Shown here: positions 17,099 through 25,443 of the stretch, piece by piece
How positions within the stretch are numbered: position 1 is the stretch's first letter
Layout: each line of letters opens with the position of its first letter
Origin: DAONDQ01 sp035402645
GTDB lineage: Bacteria > Cloacimonadota > Cloacimonadia > Cloacimonadales > DAONDQ01
Assembly (NCBI GenBank): GCA_035402645.1
Contig: DAONDQ010000001.1
Location: 32,888 to 96,887 of the forward strand
Reading direction: 5' to 3'
Length of the DNA: 64,000 nucleotides
Position numbers and translations under genes: made by a program
The notes under the pieces: model-generated
The model's database searches: none
Told to the model about the DNA's origin: nothing
The model's input: only the letters and a program-made list of their open reading frames with translations

Positions 17099-18793
17099 TT
17101 ATTCGACTATAGTCAGTTTGATGACTTCACGAATCGTAGTCATGCCACGCTTCATCTTGACGATTGCGCTGTCATGCAGGGTACGCATACCTTTTCTCAA
17201 AGCCGCTTCGCGTATAAGGTCCTGATTTCCGCCATCATAGATGATCTTACGGATCTCGGCATCTACGAGCAGAACTTCGAATATACCTGTACGACCGGAG
17301 TAACCTGTATTATCGCAATGAACACAACCAATGCCATTCTTGAACTGGATCGTTGCTGCTTCTTCAGGAGAGATACCAGCATCTTTCAGTTCATCAGCGG
17401 AAGGCTTATATTCTGTAACGCAATGTGGGCATACCTTACGAACAAGACGCTGTGCCATCACAAGACTCAAGGATGATCCGACAAGGTATGGTTTGATACC
17501 AATATCGATCATACGAGTCACAGTGGAAGGTGCATCGTTAGCGTGAAGAGTACTGAAAACAAGGTGACCGGTAAGAGAGAATTTCGTCGCAATATCTGCG
17601 GTTTCTTCATCTCGAATTTCACCAATAAGCACGATATCCGGGTCTTGACGAAGAACGGAACGCAATGCCGAACCGAAAGTCAAACCTATCTGTTCCTTGG
17701 TTTCAATTTGTGTGATACCGTCCAAGCGATATTCGACAGGATCTTCAACCGTGATGATGTTAGTCTCAATGTCCTGAATGGTTTTCAATGATGCATGCAA
17801 AGTGGTTGATTTACCGCTTCCAGTAGGACCGGAAACGATGATGATACCATACGGACGACGGATGACTCGTTTGAATGTTACCATATCATCATCTTCAAAT
17901 CCAAGGGTCTGAAGCTTGAAACCGAATTCACCTTTATCAAGAAGACGCATCACCACCTTTTCACCTATCACTGTTGGTGTGATGGATACACGGACGTCCA
18001 CACTCTTCATCTGGGTTTTCAGAGAAATATGACCGTCCTGGGGTAAACGTCTTTCCGCAATGTTCAACTTTGACATAACCTTCACAATGGATATAAGTCC
18101 CATGTGAAGACCAATCGGCGGATTCATGACTTCACGCAAGGCACCGTCAACACGGAATCGGATTCGGGTGTTCTTGGTAAGCGGTTCAATATGTATATCA
18201 GTTGCACCAGCTTTGATTGCTTCCGTAATGATCAGATTGATCAATTTAACAACGGGAGCATCAGCAGAGCCTTGCGCACCGATGTTGATTTCGTTTTCAT
18301 CATCATCCATGGCGACAAAATCAAAATTACCAACAGCATCTTCGACCTGAGAGGTCGTTCTGATACTCTTATAATATTTTTCCAGAGTATCTGTTAATGC
18401 CTCTTCGCCAATGAGTATCGGTTTGATATTCTTAGACAGGAGTTTTTTCAGGCTGTCGAGAATTTCAATATTCTCAGGGTCGGTCATGGCAACTACCAAG
18501 CCATCCTTTGTGTCTCGAACGGCAATGACTCGGTTTTCGACAGCGAACATTTCAGGAATCAGTCCCACTACATCGACATTCAGGTCTTTCATCTCCTGCA
18601 TATCTGCAATGTCATATCCTAATTGTTCACTTAAAGCCACGAGGAGTTTTTTTTCATCCAGATAGCCTAATTTTATGAGTGTTTCACCAATTTTTAACCG
18701 GAAGTTTCCTTGCTTTGATAGTGCATCGCGCAATTGCTCTTCGGTTATCAACTGTTTATCGATCAGTAACTGACCTAAACGTTTGAAAGTCAT
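17099..18793 (-). CDS. pilB: Type IV pilus extension ATPase PilB
   Basis: 564 residues. The N-terminal MshEN/GspE-N domain (LGQLLIDKQLITEEQLRDAL, LGETLIKLGY-like repeat) may bind cyclic di-GMP. Walker A is GPTGSGKSTTL, the Asp box and Walker B are in DPDIVLIGEIRDEETADIA, and the His box is GHLVFSTLHANDAPS. A tetra-cysteine zinc site is formed by CPHC and CVHC near residues 460 and 500, a hallmark of assembly rather than retraction ATPases. It powers pilin polymerisation from the cytoplasm through PilC. Confidence 0.95.
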   Translation of the reverse strand: MTFKRLGQLLIDKQLITEEQLRDALSKQGNFRLKIGETLIKLGYLDEKKLLVALSEQLGYDIADMQEMKDLNVDVVGLIPEMFAVENRVIAVRDTKDGLVVAMTDPENIEILDSLKKLLSKNIKPILIGEEALTDTLEKYYKSIRTTSQVEDAVGNFDFVAMDDDENEINIGAQGSADAPVVKLINLIITEAIKAGATDIHIEPLTKNTRIRFRVDGALREVMNPPIGLHMGLISIVKVMSKLNIAERRLPQDGHISLKTQMKSVDVRVSITPTVIGEKVVMRLLDKGEFGFKLQTLGFEDDDMVTFKRVIRRPYGIIIVSGPTGSGKSTTLHASLKTIQDIETNIITVEDPVEYRLDGITQIETKEQIGLTFGSALRSVLRQDPDIVLIGEIRDEETADIATKFSLTGHLVFSTLHANDAPSTVTRMIDIGIKPYLVGSSLSLVMAQRLVRKVCPHCVTEYKPSADELKDAGISPEEAATIQFKNGIGCVHCDNTGYSGRTGIFEVLLVDAEIRKIIYDGGNQDLIREAALRKGMRTLHDSAIVKMKRGMTTIREVIKLTIVE

Positions 18794-18820
18794 TGATTAG
18801 ATCCTTTGTTTCGTGTTTAT

Positions 18821-18851
18821 GGAGAGTCCCGGAGCAACTCCGGAACTCTCC
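18821..18851. other. Strong hairpin between the Ig-domain lipoprotein gene and pilB
   Basis: GGAGAGT-C-CCGGAG-CAA-CTCCGG-A-ACTCTCC: two stacked stems of 7 and 6 bp with single-base offsets. No T-run follows on the minus strand, so rather than full termination it may stabilise or process the mRNA and set the lipoprotein-to-pilB ratio. Confidence 0.55.
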
Positions 18852-18861
18852 AAAAAATTAA

Positions 18862-21177
18862 TTAAAGACCAGGTTGGGCAAATGGGTACTTGAGCAGAAT
18901 ACAGGTCGTTTCAGCTGATACATTCGTACCCAGCAAACGTACGGTTATTGTTACTGCAACAGTTCCTGGCGTACCTGTCTGCGGATCACCGTTCGGAATT
19001 TCATAAGCGGTGAACTTAATCCTTCCTTCCGCGATACCGTTTGTTGAACCGTCTGAATTGTTGTCATGTATCACATGACCAGTACCATCTAACCCTGTCC
19101 AACTCGGATCATACCAGTCGGTAATGATCGTATTCCATAGTGAAGAATCATTGGGATGGTCAGGATCATTAGGGCCACCTGGATTAGGCCATTGTAAACT
19201 AGTTCCAGCCCAGTAGACAAAAAATCCACGGGTTGCAGTAAGCACTAACCTGGCATGATGTATCGGATTCCCCTGTCCATCGGTCAGGGATATTCTGATA
19301 ATGCAGTATTTAACACCGCTATTGCCATCAGAGGTAAAGTAATCAAGATGTCCGGGAATTATCACGGCTTCCATATTCGGTGAGTTAAGAGGAAGGGACA
19401 GGTCACCTTCACCGATGATCAGATTTCCCTGAAGGTCGGTTGTCGTCGCTCTCACCTTAACTAATTCATAGGTATAAACACCATTATAAATGATCGTTGT
19501 ATAGGCTACACCGGCAGTGGAATCACCATCGACGTTCTCATTACCAACGTAGGCATTACCAATAATGGAGCAATTGGCAAGAATGCTTTGATTAGGCTGA
19601 TTCTCTGGAAGAGAGAAGAATACACTTGTACCGTAATCAACAGGATTACCATATGCATCTTTCACGACTGCTTCAGCGACGATTCTCCACAAACCGCCAC
19701 CCTGTGCAGTACCGGTGTTGAAATCACCAATACTTAGAATCACCTGGCTTGGAGCACCGGAATGGATAACAATATTTGCTTTCGTTGCAGACACCGTTGT
19801 TCCATCGATTTTCTGAGCAGTAGCACGAATCGAAAGCGGTCCTGAGACAGTGCCGCTGTTGACCGATATTTGCGCTATACCTCCACTGGATATTGTCGTA
19901 ATCGGTCCAACACCTTGCCCGTTTAGGTTGGCTCCGGCGGGAACATTACCAATCAAACTAAAATCTACATTCGTAGGATGATCGATCAGGTTTCCGTTAA
20001 TATCGAAAAGTTTCACTTTCAGGATTGCCGATTCATGACCACCAGTATGCGCAACATTCAGATCAATCTGACCTGAATTTTCGAATTGCATCGAATATAT
20101 CTCATCAGATGTGACTGTAAATAAGACATGAGTGGTTAAAGAATCATGGTTTATGTAAGAATCAATCGTAGCACTTCCAGAACTTAAACCAGGTGTGAAA
20201 CGAACAGCAGCAATGCCTTGAGAATTTGTATTTTTATAGGTAATGTTGTTCGTACTCAGGAATGTCCCTAATGATGTCTGGAACTTAACCAGCGCATTCG
20301 GACAGGCATTGTTGTGGATATCAGAAACAGAAGCACTGATAAAAATGGAATCAGGGTTGTTCACAGTGCTTTCATCTGTAATCGTTTGAACACCATTATG
20401 AACCGTATAGGATGACATCACCAAATTGGTGGGCCAACCGGGTAGAATCGTTATATCCTTGCCAGTTATCTTCGTTCCGATTCTGACATGAATTGTGGCT
20501 GGTCCGGATAAAGGTCCGGCATTATACTGAACTGTGGCAGTACCGTTAGAAGTCTTTACAACGATGGAATCACCATTTGCGGAAAGATCAGGATTCAAGA
20601 AGAAACCTCTTGTCGCGCTGAAGGTAAGCAGCGTATTATCAGGTACATCAGCACCTAATATATTCTTCGCCTTTGAGCGAAGTGTAACGACCTGATCAAC
20701 CAGCATTGTAGTTGCGTTCAATTCAAGTGTAAGATTGGATACAGCTGGAATTGGAATAATGTGAACTATTGTTGAAGTAGAATCAATAGTCAAACCAGTT
20801 GTAGCACTCTTAATGATTGCTTCTACTTTCGCATCACCGGTCTCATTTTCACCACGTGAATAGAAAGTGGTCTTTGCAACACCGGAACTGTCTGTAGTGA
20901 CTTGCCTGATTATTCCACCAAGATTGGAACGGAAATAAACAGTCACTTGTGAAGCTGCCAAGTCCTCACTATCTTTCACTAAAACAGATATATTCGAATA
21001 AGTGATACCATTATCAGCATATATCGTATCTGTTGAAGCAGTCATATTGACAATATGCACCAATTCACTTAATGGGGTGGTTGCCTTGGTAATCGGAGGA
21101 TTACGCTTATCGCAACCGGTAAAGAAAACGAGAGATACCAATATCAGACAACAGGTTAGAGTGAGTATTTTTTTCAT
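18862..21177 (-). CDS. Lipoprotein with tandem Ig-like (Big_1-type) domains, in the pilus operon
   Basis: 771 residues with a lipoprotein signal (hydrophobic LTCCLILVSLVFF, lipobox FTGC, mature Cys at about 21). The rest is a string of invasin/intimin-type Ig-like repeats. Each has the pattern of a spacer such as DVPDNTLLTFSATRGFF or NACPNALVKFQTSLGTF, then a G-x-A-x-x-x-F/Y-x-x-G closing strand; I count about six. The protein should sit in the outer membrane or at the surface. It is 13 bp after pilQ. It could be a pilus-tip or secretin-associated adhesin; that role is inference, since core type IV pilus operons do not normally include it. Confidence 0.75.
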   Translation of the reverse strand: MKKILTLTCCLILVSLVFFTGCDKRNPPITKATTPLSELVHIVNMTASTDTIYADNGITYSNISVLVKDSEDLAASQVTVYFRSNLGGIIRQVTTDSSGVAKTTFYSRGENETGDAKVEAIIKSATTGLTIDSTSTIVHIIPIPAVSNLTLELNATTMLVDQVVTLRSKAKNILGADVPDNTLLTFSATRGFFLNPDLSANGDSIVVKTSNGTATVQYNAGPLSGPATIHVRIGTKITGKDITILPGWPTNLVMSSYTVHNGVQTITDESTVNNPDSIFISASVSDIHNNACPNALVKFQTSLGTFLSTNNITYKNTNSQGIAAVRFTPGLSSGSATIDSYINHDSLTTHVLFTVTSDEIYSMQFENSGQIDLNVAHTGGHESAILKVKLFDINGNLIDHPTNVDFSLIGNVPAGANLNGQGVGPITTISSGGIAQISVNSGTVSGPLSIRATAQKIDGTTVSATKANIVIHSGAPSQVILSIGDFNTGTAQGGGLWRIVAEAVVKDAYGNPVDYGTSVFFSLPENQPNQSILANCSIIGNAYVGNENVDGDSTAGVAYTTIIYNGVYTYELVKVRATTTDLQGNLIIGEGDLSLPLNSPNMEAVIIPGHLDYFTSDGNSGVKYCIIRISLTDGQGNPIHHARLVLTATRGFFVYWAGTSLQWPNPGGPNDPDHPNDSSLWNTIITDWYDPSWTGLDGTGHVIHDNNSDGSTNGIAEGRIKFTAYEIPNGDPQTGTPGTVAVTITVRLLGTNVSAETTCILLKYPFAQPGL

Positions 21178-21190
21178 CTTTCCATCCTTC

Positions 21191-22597
21191 CTAATCTTTA
21201 TACTGGATTAGGTGTTTATCCAATCTGGAATCAACATCTGCTTCTTTTTGATCCTTGGTCATATCCACTAAGCGTGGTGTGATCTCAATGATCAAATCTG
21301 TATTATCTAAAACTTCATAGCGATGCTGGAATATTTTTCCGATAAATGGGATATCGCTGAGCAATGGAAGTTTGCTTGTCTTTTGGCTCAAGGTTGAATT
21401 CAACAAACCACCGACAATGATCTTCTTTCCATCCGGTACCGTTACCGTTGAGTTTACTCTACGTACTTTCGTACGAGGGACATAACCACCAACCAATTCA
21501 ATCACGGAACTGACTTCCGGACTGATGGTGGTCGTAATTTGACCATCCTTGTTTACAGTGGCTTTCACTTTCAATTTAATACCAACATCCTGACGTTCCA
21601 CTTCAACCTGGTTCACATTATTGGTTACCACGAAAGGAACAGTTTCACCAATCAAGATGTCTGCATCTTCACCATTCATGGCAGTGATGCGAGTATCTGT
21701 AAGAAGTTTGGCGGCATTATTTTCTAAAAGCCAATCCATTGTAATGTCAAAGGCTGATAGCTGGCGACTGAAATGACCAACATCATCCCAACCTGTCATC
21801 TTCTGGAAATACTGAGTCTTGGGTAAGACTTCGAAATCAAGAGGATCACCGTGTGGAAGAGAACCATCAACATAAGATGTATTGTAGTTATATGGTAATC
21901 CAATTCCACTGCCATTGACCGGATCTTCTGCCAAAATTGTGGTTAAATGGTTCAGTTTTGACCAATCGATTCCATACTGTTTTGAAGATTCGAGAGAAAC
22001 TTCAATCACACGTGCACGGATCTCAATTTGCTTTTGGGGGATATCCAATTCCTGGATACGAGCTAATAATTCATTAAAAGTTTCAGGATTTGCTCTGATA
22101 ATCACGGCATTTTGTTCAGAAAGAGGAACAATCTGACCAGGCATCATCGAGAAGGCTTTTGAAAGCTTGTCAGCACTGATATTATTCAGATACAGTGTAT
22201 AACTGCGTTCTCCTGTCTCTTCAGAGATTCTTGCTTTATCGCCAACGATAAAAGTATTATCTCCAATCAGACGATAGGATAATCCAACAGATTTTGAAAC
22301 CAAAGAGATAGCATTCTCAATTGGTACATCCTTCAGATGTACAGTAATACGTTTTTCTGCGTTTCTGTCTTTATCTGTTCCACCTGTGCTTGTATCGACA
22401 GCAAGAACGATATTGGTGTTGCTCAACTTGGATAATGTTGTTAGCACAGCGGATAAAGCTGCATCATCAGCATCAAGGGACACCTTCTGATTCATCAGTT
22501 GATCCCTTGTTATTGCGTACATGGGCAGTGCAATGCTAAACAAAAGAATAAAAACGAAGAACACCCATTTCTTCTGCGAAAAATGCGAAATTTTCAT
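21191..22597 (-). CDS. pilQ: Type IV pilus outer-membrane secretin PilQ
   Basis: About 468 residues from the ATG at 22597 (GGGAG site), with a signal peptide (WVFFVFILLFSIALPMYA). An STN/secretin N-domain follows (TLSKLSNTNIVLAVD; ITVHLKDVPIENAISLVSKS), then an N1-type domain (LYLNNISADKLSKAFSMM) and the secretin core. The core contains VPDGKKIIVGGLLNSTLSQK and LSDIPFIGKIFQHR, the typical C-terminal signature. It forms the outer-membrane pore for the pilus. It is shorter than proteobacterial PilQ because the AMIN domains are missing. Confidence 0.92.
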   Translation of the reverse strand: MKISHFSQKKWVFFVFILLFSIALPMYAITRDQLMNQKVSLDADDAALSAVLTTLSKLSNTNIVLAVDTSTGGTDKDRNAEKRITVHLKDVPIENAISLVSKSVGLSYRLIGDNTFIVGDKARISEETGERSYTLYLNNISADKLSKAFSMMPGQIVPLSEQNAVIIRANPETFNELLARIQELDIPQKQIEIRARVIEVSLESSKQYGIDWSKLNHLTTILAEDPVNGSGIGLPYNYNTSYVDGSLPHGDPLDFEVLPKTQYFQKMTGWDDVGHFSRQLSAFDITMDWLLENNAAKLLTDTRITAMNGEDADILIGETVPFVVTNNVNQVEVERQDVGIKLKVKATVNKDGQITTTISPEVSSVIELVGGYVPRTKVRRVNSTVTVPDGKKIIVGGLLNSTLSQKTSKLPLLSDIPFIGKIFQHRYEVLDNTDLIIEITPRLVDMTKDQKEADVDSRLDKHLIQYKD

Positions 22598-22623
22598 ATT
22601 TTCTCCCATTGATGTTTATTTCT

Positions 22624-23175
22624 TTAGTAGTTCATATCTGACTGGGTAGCCTGATTGGCTTTATTGGTATCCAGTTCCACTGGTCGAGGCGGAATGGGTT
22701 CAAGATACATCACACCGCGCTGACCGTTTGCAAGATACACAATTTGACCATTATGAATTTCTTCAATTTTCCTACCGGCGACATAGTCTCCAATATAGTA
22801 TCTTCCATCAGATCCCTGATAGGAAATAATGGCAGTTCTCTTTCCATTTTCATCGATGAAGGTACCTGCAAGGCGAACCATATTTCTGACCATATTTTGC
22901 CATTGTTGAAGCAAATCGATCTTATCCTGTACGATTAGGTCTTGCTTCAGCGGATCCTTGGTTACGGTGAAAATGAAACTCTTTCTATCCTGTATTGACC
23001 TTTCTATATCCTGAATAGTAGCCATCAAACTGTCACTGACAGACATCTTTGAATAGACGGATTTGTCAGGAACATTCAATTCCTTCTTATACAAAGCAGC
23101 ATCTCTAAGAAGAAAAACAACGAGCATAATGATCGTCAAGCTGACAGCGAAGTCTTTCAAATACTTGTAATCCAT
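22624..23175 (-). CDS. PilP-position pilus assembly protein
   Basis: 183 residues with one N-terminal transmembrane helix (LKDFAVSLTIIMLVVFLL) and a periplasmic part. A C-terminal segment, AIISYQGSDGRYYIGDYVAGRKIEEI then VYLANGQRGVMYLEPIP, forms a small beta domain like the PilP/GspC homology region (x-G-x-x-Y-x-V-x-x-G). Its place between pilO and pilQ supports a PilP-like role linking the inner-membrane PilMNO complex to the secretin. Unlike classical PilP it has no lipobox. It overlaps pilO by one base (TAATG). Confidence 0.65.
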   Translation of the reverse strand: MDYKYLKDFAVSLTIIMLVVFLLRDAALYKKELNVPDKSVYSKMSVSDSLMATIQDIERSIQDRKSFIFTVTKDPLKQDLIVQDKIDLLQQWQNMVRNMVRLAGTFIDENGKRTAIISYQGSDGRYYIGDYVAGRKIEEIHNGQIVYLANGQRGVMYLEPIPPRPVELDTNKANQATQSDMNY

Positions 23176-23735
23176 TATGCCTCCTTGACTACCTTGAATA
23201 TTGACAATTCAAGTGTGACCTTGTACCTTGTTACCTGGGTAGAAGCAGTAAGTGTCTTGGAATTTGCATCCTGTACTTGAACTGGTGTCACATCAAGAGT
23301 ATTGATTTTGATGATGTTATCCATTCCTTCCAGTTCGGATAAGAACTGACCGGTCTGGACATAGGTGCAATTCAGTTCCAGTATATACTGCTGCTCCAAC
23401 ATGGATGCATTTGAAAAAACTGCTTTCGGATAAATGGAGACGACTGCGATCTTATATTGATCACACATGTCAGCAAGTTGTTTCACGAAGGCATTGACTT
23501 CGTCCGGACTGAATTGCTTCTCTGTTGTAAGGCTATTATTAATGATCAGATTGAATTGACTCAACTGTTCATTCATGATCTTTGCACTATTGAGTTTTTC
23601 CTGTGCTTTTTTGATCTTTTTATCTACAGAATTGATTTTGTTGATCTTCGAATTGATCATGGAACCACTGATGACAAAGAACAGCACACTAACGAGAGCA
23701 ATCAGAAGCAAGAATATTATGTATTGTCTTCTCAT
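23175..23735 (-). CDS. pilO: PilO-like pilus assembly protein
   Basis: 186 residues. An N-terminal transmembrane helix (IIFLLLIALVSVLFFVI) is followed by a coiled-coil-prone stretch (INSVDKKIKKAQEKLNSAKIMNEQL) and a periplasmic ferredoxin-like domain with strands such as YILELNCTYVQTGQFLSELEGMDNIIKIN. This is the PilO layout. It starts in an ATGA overlap with pilN. Together with PilN and PilM it forms the inner-membrane alignment complex. Confidence 0.82.
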   Translation of the reverse strand: MRRQYIIFLLLIALVSVLFFVISGSMINSKINKINSVDKKIKKAQEKLNSAKIMNEQLSQFNLIINNSLTTEKQFSPDEVNAFVKQLADMCDQYKIAVVSIYPKAVFSNASMLEQQYILELNCTYVQTGQFLSELEGMDNIIKINTLDVTPVQVQDANSKTLTASTQVTRYKVTLELSIFKVVKEA

Positions 23736-24334
23736 TTTTTACCTGCCTTTGCCTGTTGGGTAATGCTGTCTTTCCCGAAACAATCGACTTGGAAACGGAT
23801 GATATCCGTATCTTTTTCACGATCACGGTTAGAGCGGATAAATTCGATATCTTTAAAATCTGCACTGATTTGAGGATTTGCTTTTAAACTTTCGATAAAG
23901 TTGTTAATCAAATCAAATTCCTTTTCGTTCTTATTCACCTTTGTTATTCCATATAAACTCAAGATACCGCGCTTATATGAAAAATGGGTAATTGCAATCT
24001 GGTTTTGTGTTCTGTCTGCCAATGCCACCAATTTCCTTGCCCAGAATATTCTGTCGGTAAAGGCATCTGACAAACGATCAAGATCTGACTTCGAAAGAAA
24101 ATCACCACTGACTTCATAGGTTGCCACCTGATCTTCGATCTGCTTCAAGAAATGTTCTCTTGCATCAAGTTTATGTGCCAGTTGTGTATTCAGGTAAATA
24201 ACGACTGCGAATAGTAAAATTGTTCCCAAAACGAATAAACTGACGAACGTTTGAAATGCTTTCCGTTCTGCTTCCTGCTGAAGTCTCAGTTCTCCGAATT
24301 TGTTCAGATTTATCTTAAAAAAGAATCTCGTCAT
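23732..24334 (-). CDS. pilN: PilN-like pilus assembly protein
   Basis: 200 residues. A short cytoplasmic N-terminus begins FFFKINLNKFGELR; PilN uses such a stretch to bind PilM, though here the canonical INLLP motif is only partly kept. One transmembrane helix (LFVLGTILLFAVVIYL) and a periplasmic domain follow. It lies 8 bp after pilM and overlaps pilO by 4 bp. Confidence 0.82.
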   Translation of the reverse strand: MTRFFFKINLNKFGELRLQQEAERKAFQTFVSLFVLGTILLFAVVIYLNTQLAHKLDAREHFLKQIEDQVATYEVSGDFLSKSDLDRLSDAFTDRIFWARKLVALADRTQNQIAITHFSYKRGILSLYGITKVNKNEKEFDLINNFIESLKANPQISADFKDIEFIRSNRDREKDTDIIRFQVDCFGKDSITQQAKAGKK

Positions 24335-24342
24335 CGTGCCTC

Positions 24343-25413
24343 CTATTCTTCCCGCATTGCCAAACCAATCGCCAATGCAAATTGCGGATCCCGCTTATCA
24401 GCAAGACGATCCGGAACATCAAGGTTAGCGAATGGATTGTATAATTCGGTGGAGATGTTGATTCGTTCCTGAATATATTCAGCCAATCCTTTCATTTTCG
24501 CTGTACCCCCAAGTAGATACACCTTTCTGAAATCACTATTGTTGGCTTCCTTAACATAGAAACGAAGCGAGCGACGAATTTCATCGACGAGTTGATCTTC
24601 AACTGTTTTTTCAGAGATATCCAACATGCTCAAAGCATCAGCATTCGCGGCTACTGGAGGTTTATTCAACCCGTATTCAACCTTATGCTGTTCTGCTTCT
24701 TCGAACGTCAGATTATAGCGCCGCATAAAATCTCTGCTGAAATGATATCCACCATAGGAGATATCCCTGGCAAAGAACTTTGCCTGTGGACCATAGATCA
24801 CCATATTTGTGGAATGACCGCCCAAATTCAATAATACATATGTACCTTCTTCAACAATTGTATTGAGTACAAAGGCATTGGCGATCGCCAGTGAATCGAT
24901 ATCCACAATATTAGCTGTCAGACCGGCTGCTGTCAGAACTTCAGTATGATCGTTCAACAGGTCTTTGTTGGCAGCGGCTAAAAGGATATTCATATTATTG
25001 GTTTTTTCTTCAATGCTGAGGACTTGATAATCCAGCACCATTTCATTGCTGCTGATGGGAATATGCTTCTTGGCTTCAAAGAAAAGCGCAGATTCCAATT
25101 CTTCATCAGGCAGAAATATGGTTTTAATCTGTTTGATGCTCGTATCCTCACCACCGATTGACGTCACAAGATGCTGGATATGCTTGGGACTCAGTCTCAT
25201 GCTCTTCAGTACTTCCACGAGAACCGGAGCAAATCTGTCCTTTCTCAAATCGGAAGGAACATATTCGATTCCAGAAGGTACTGTAGGGCGCACCTCGCAA
25301 CTCAGTAACTTGAATCCCTCGTGAACTTTTCTCAGGTGAACAGCCTTGATGCTGTGGGTCCCGATATCAATTCCAAGAGATTCCTTGAATTTGATGGTCT
25401 TCTTCTTATTCAT
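24343..25413 (-). CDS. pilM: Type IV pilus assembly ATPase-fold protein PilM
   Basis: 356 residues of the actin-like (ASKHA) fold. Phosphate-1 motif is LGIDIGTHSIKAVHL (residues 14-28), then VVDIDSLAIANAF, the phosphate-2 region YVLLNLGGHSTNMVIY, and the adenosine motif VYLLGGTAKMKGLAEYIQ near the C-terminus. PilM is cytoplasmic, binds the PilN N-terminus and couples the motor to the alignment complex. It is the first of the pilMNOPQ run. Confidence 0.93.
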   Translation of the reverse strand: MNKKKTIKFKESLGIDIGTHSIKAVHLRKVHEGFKLLSCEVRPTVPSGIEYVPSDLRKDRFAPVLVEVLKSMRLSPKHIQHLVTSIGGEDTSIKQIKTIFLPDEELESALFFEAKKHIPISSNEMVLDYQVLSIEEKTNNMNILLAAANKDLLNDHTEVLTAAGLTANIVDIDSLAIANAFVLNTIVEEGTYVLLNLGGHSTNMVIYGPQAKFFARDISYGGYHFSRDFMRRYNLTFEEAEQHKVEYGLNKPPVAANADALSMLDISEKTVEDQLVDEIRRSLRFYVKEANNSDFRKVYLLGGTAKMKGLAEYIQERINISTELYNPFANLDVPDRLADKRDPQFALAIGLAMREE

Positions 25414-25443
25414 ACAGCCTCTTCTATATATTGATTTCTGATA

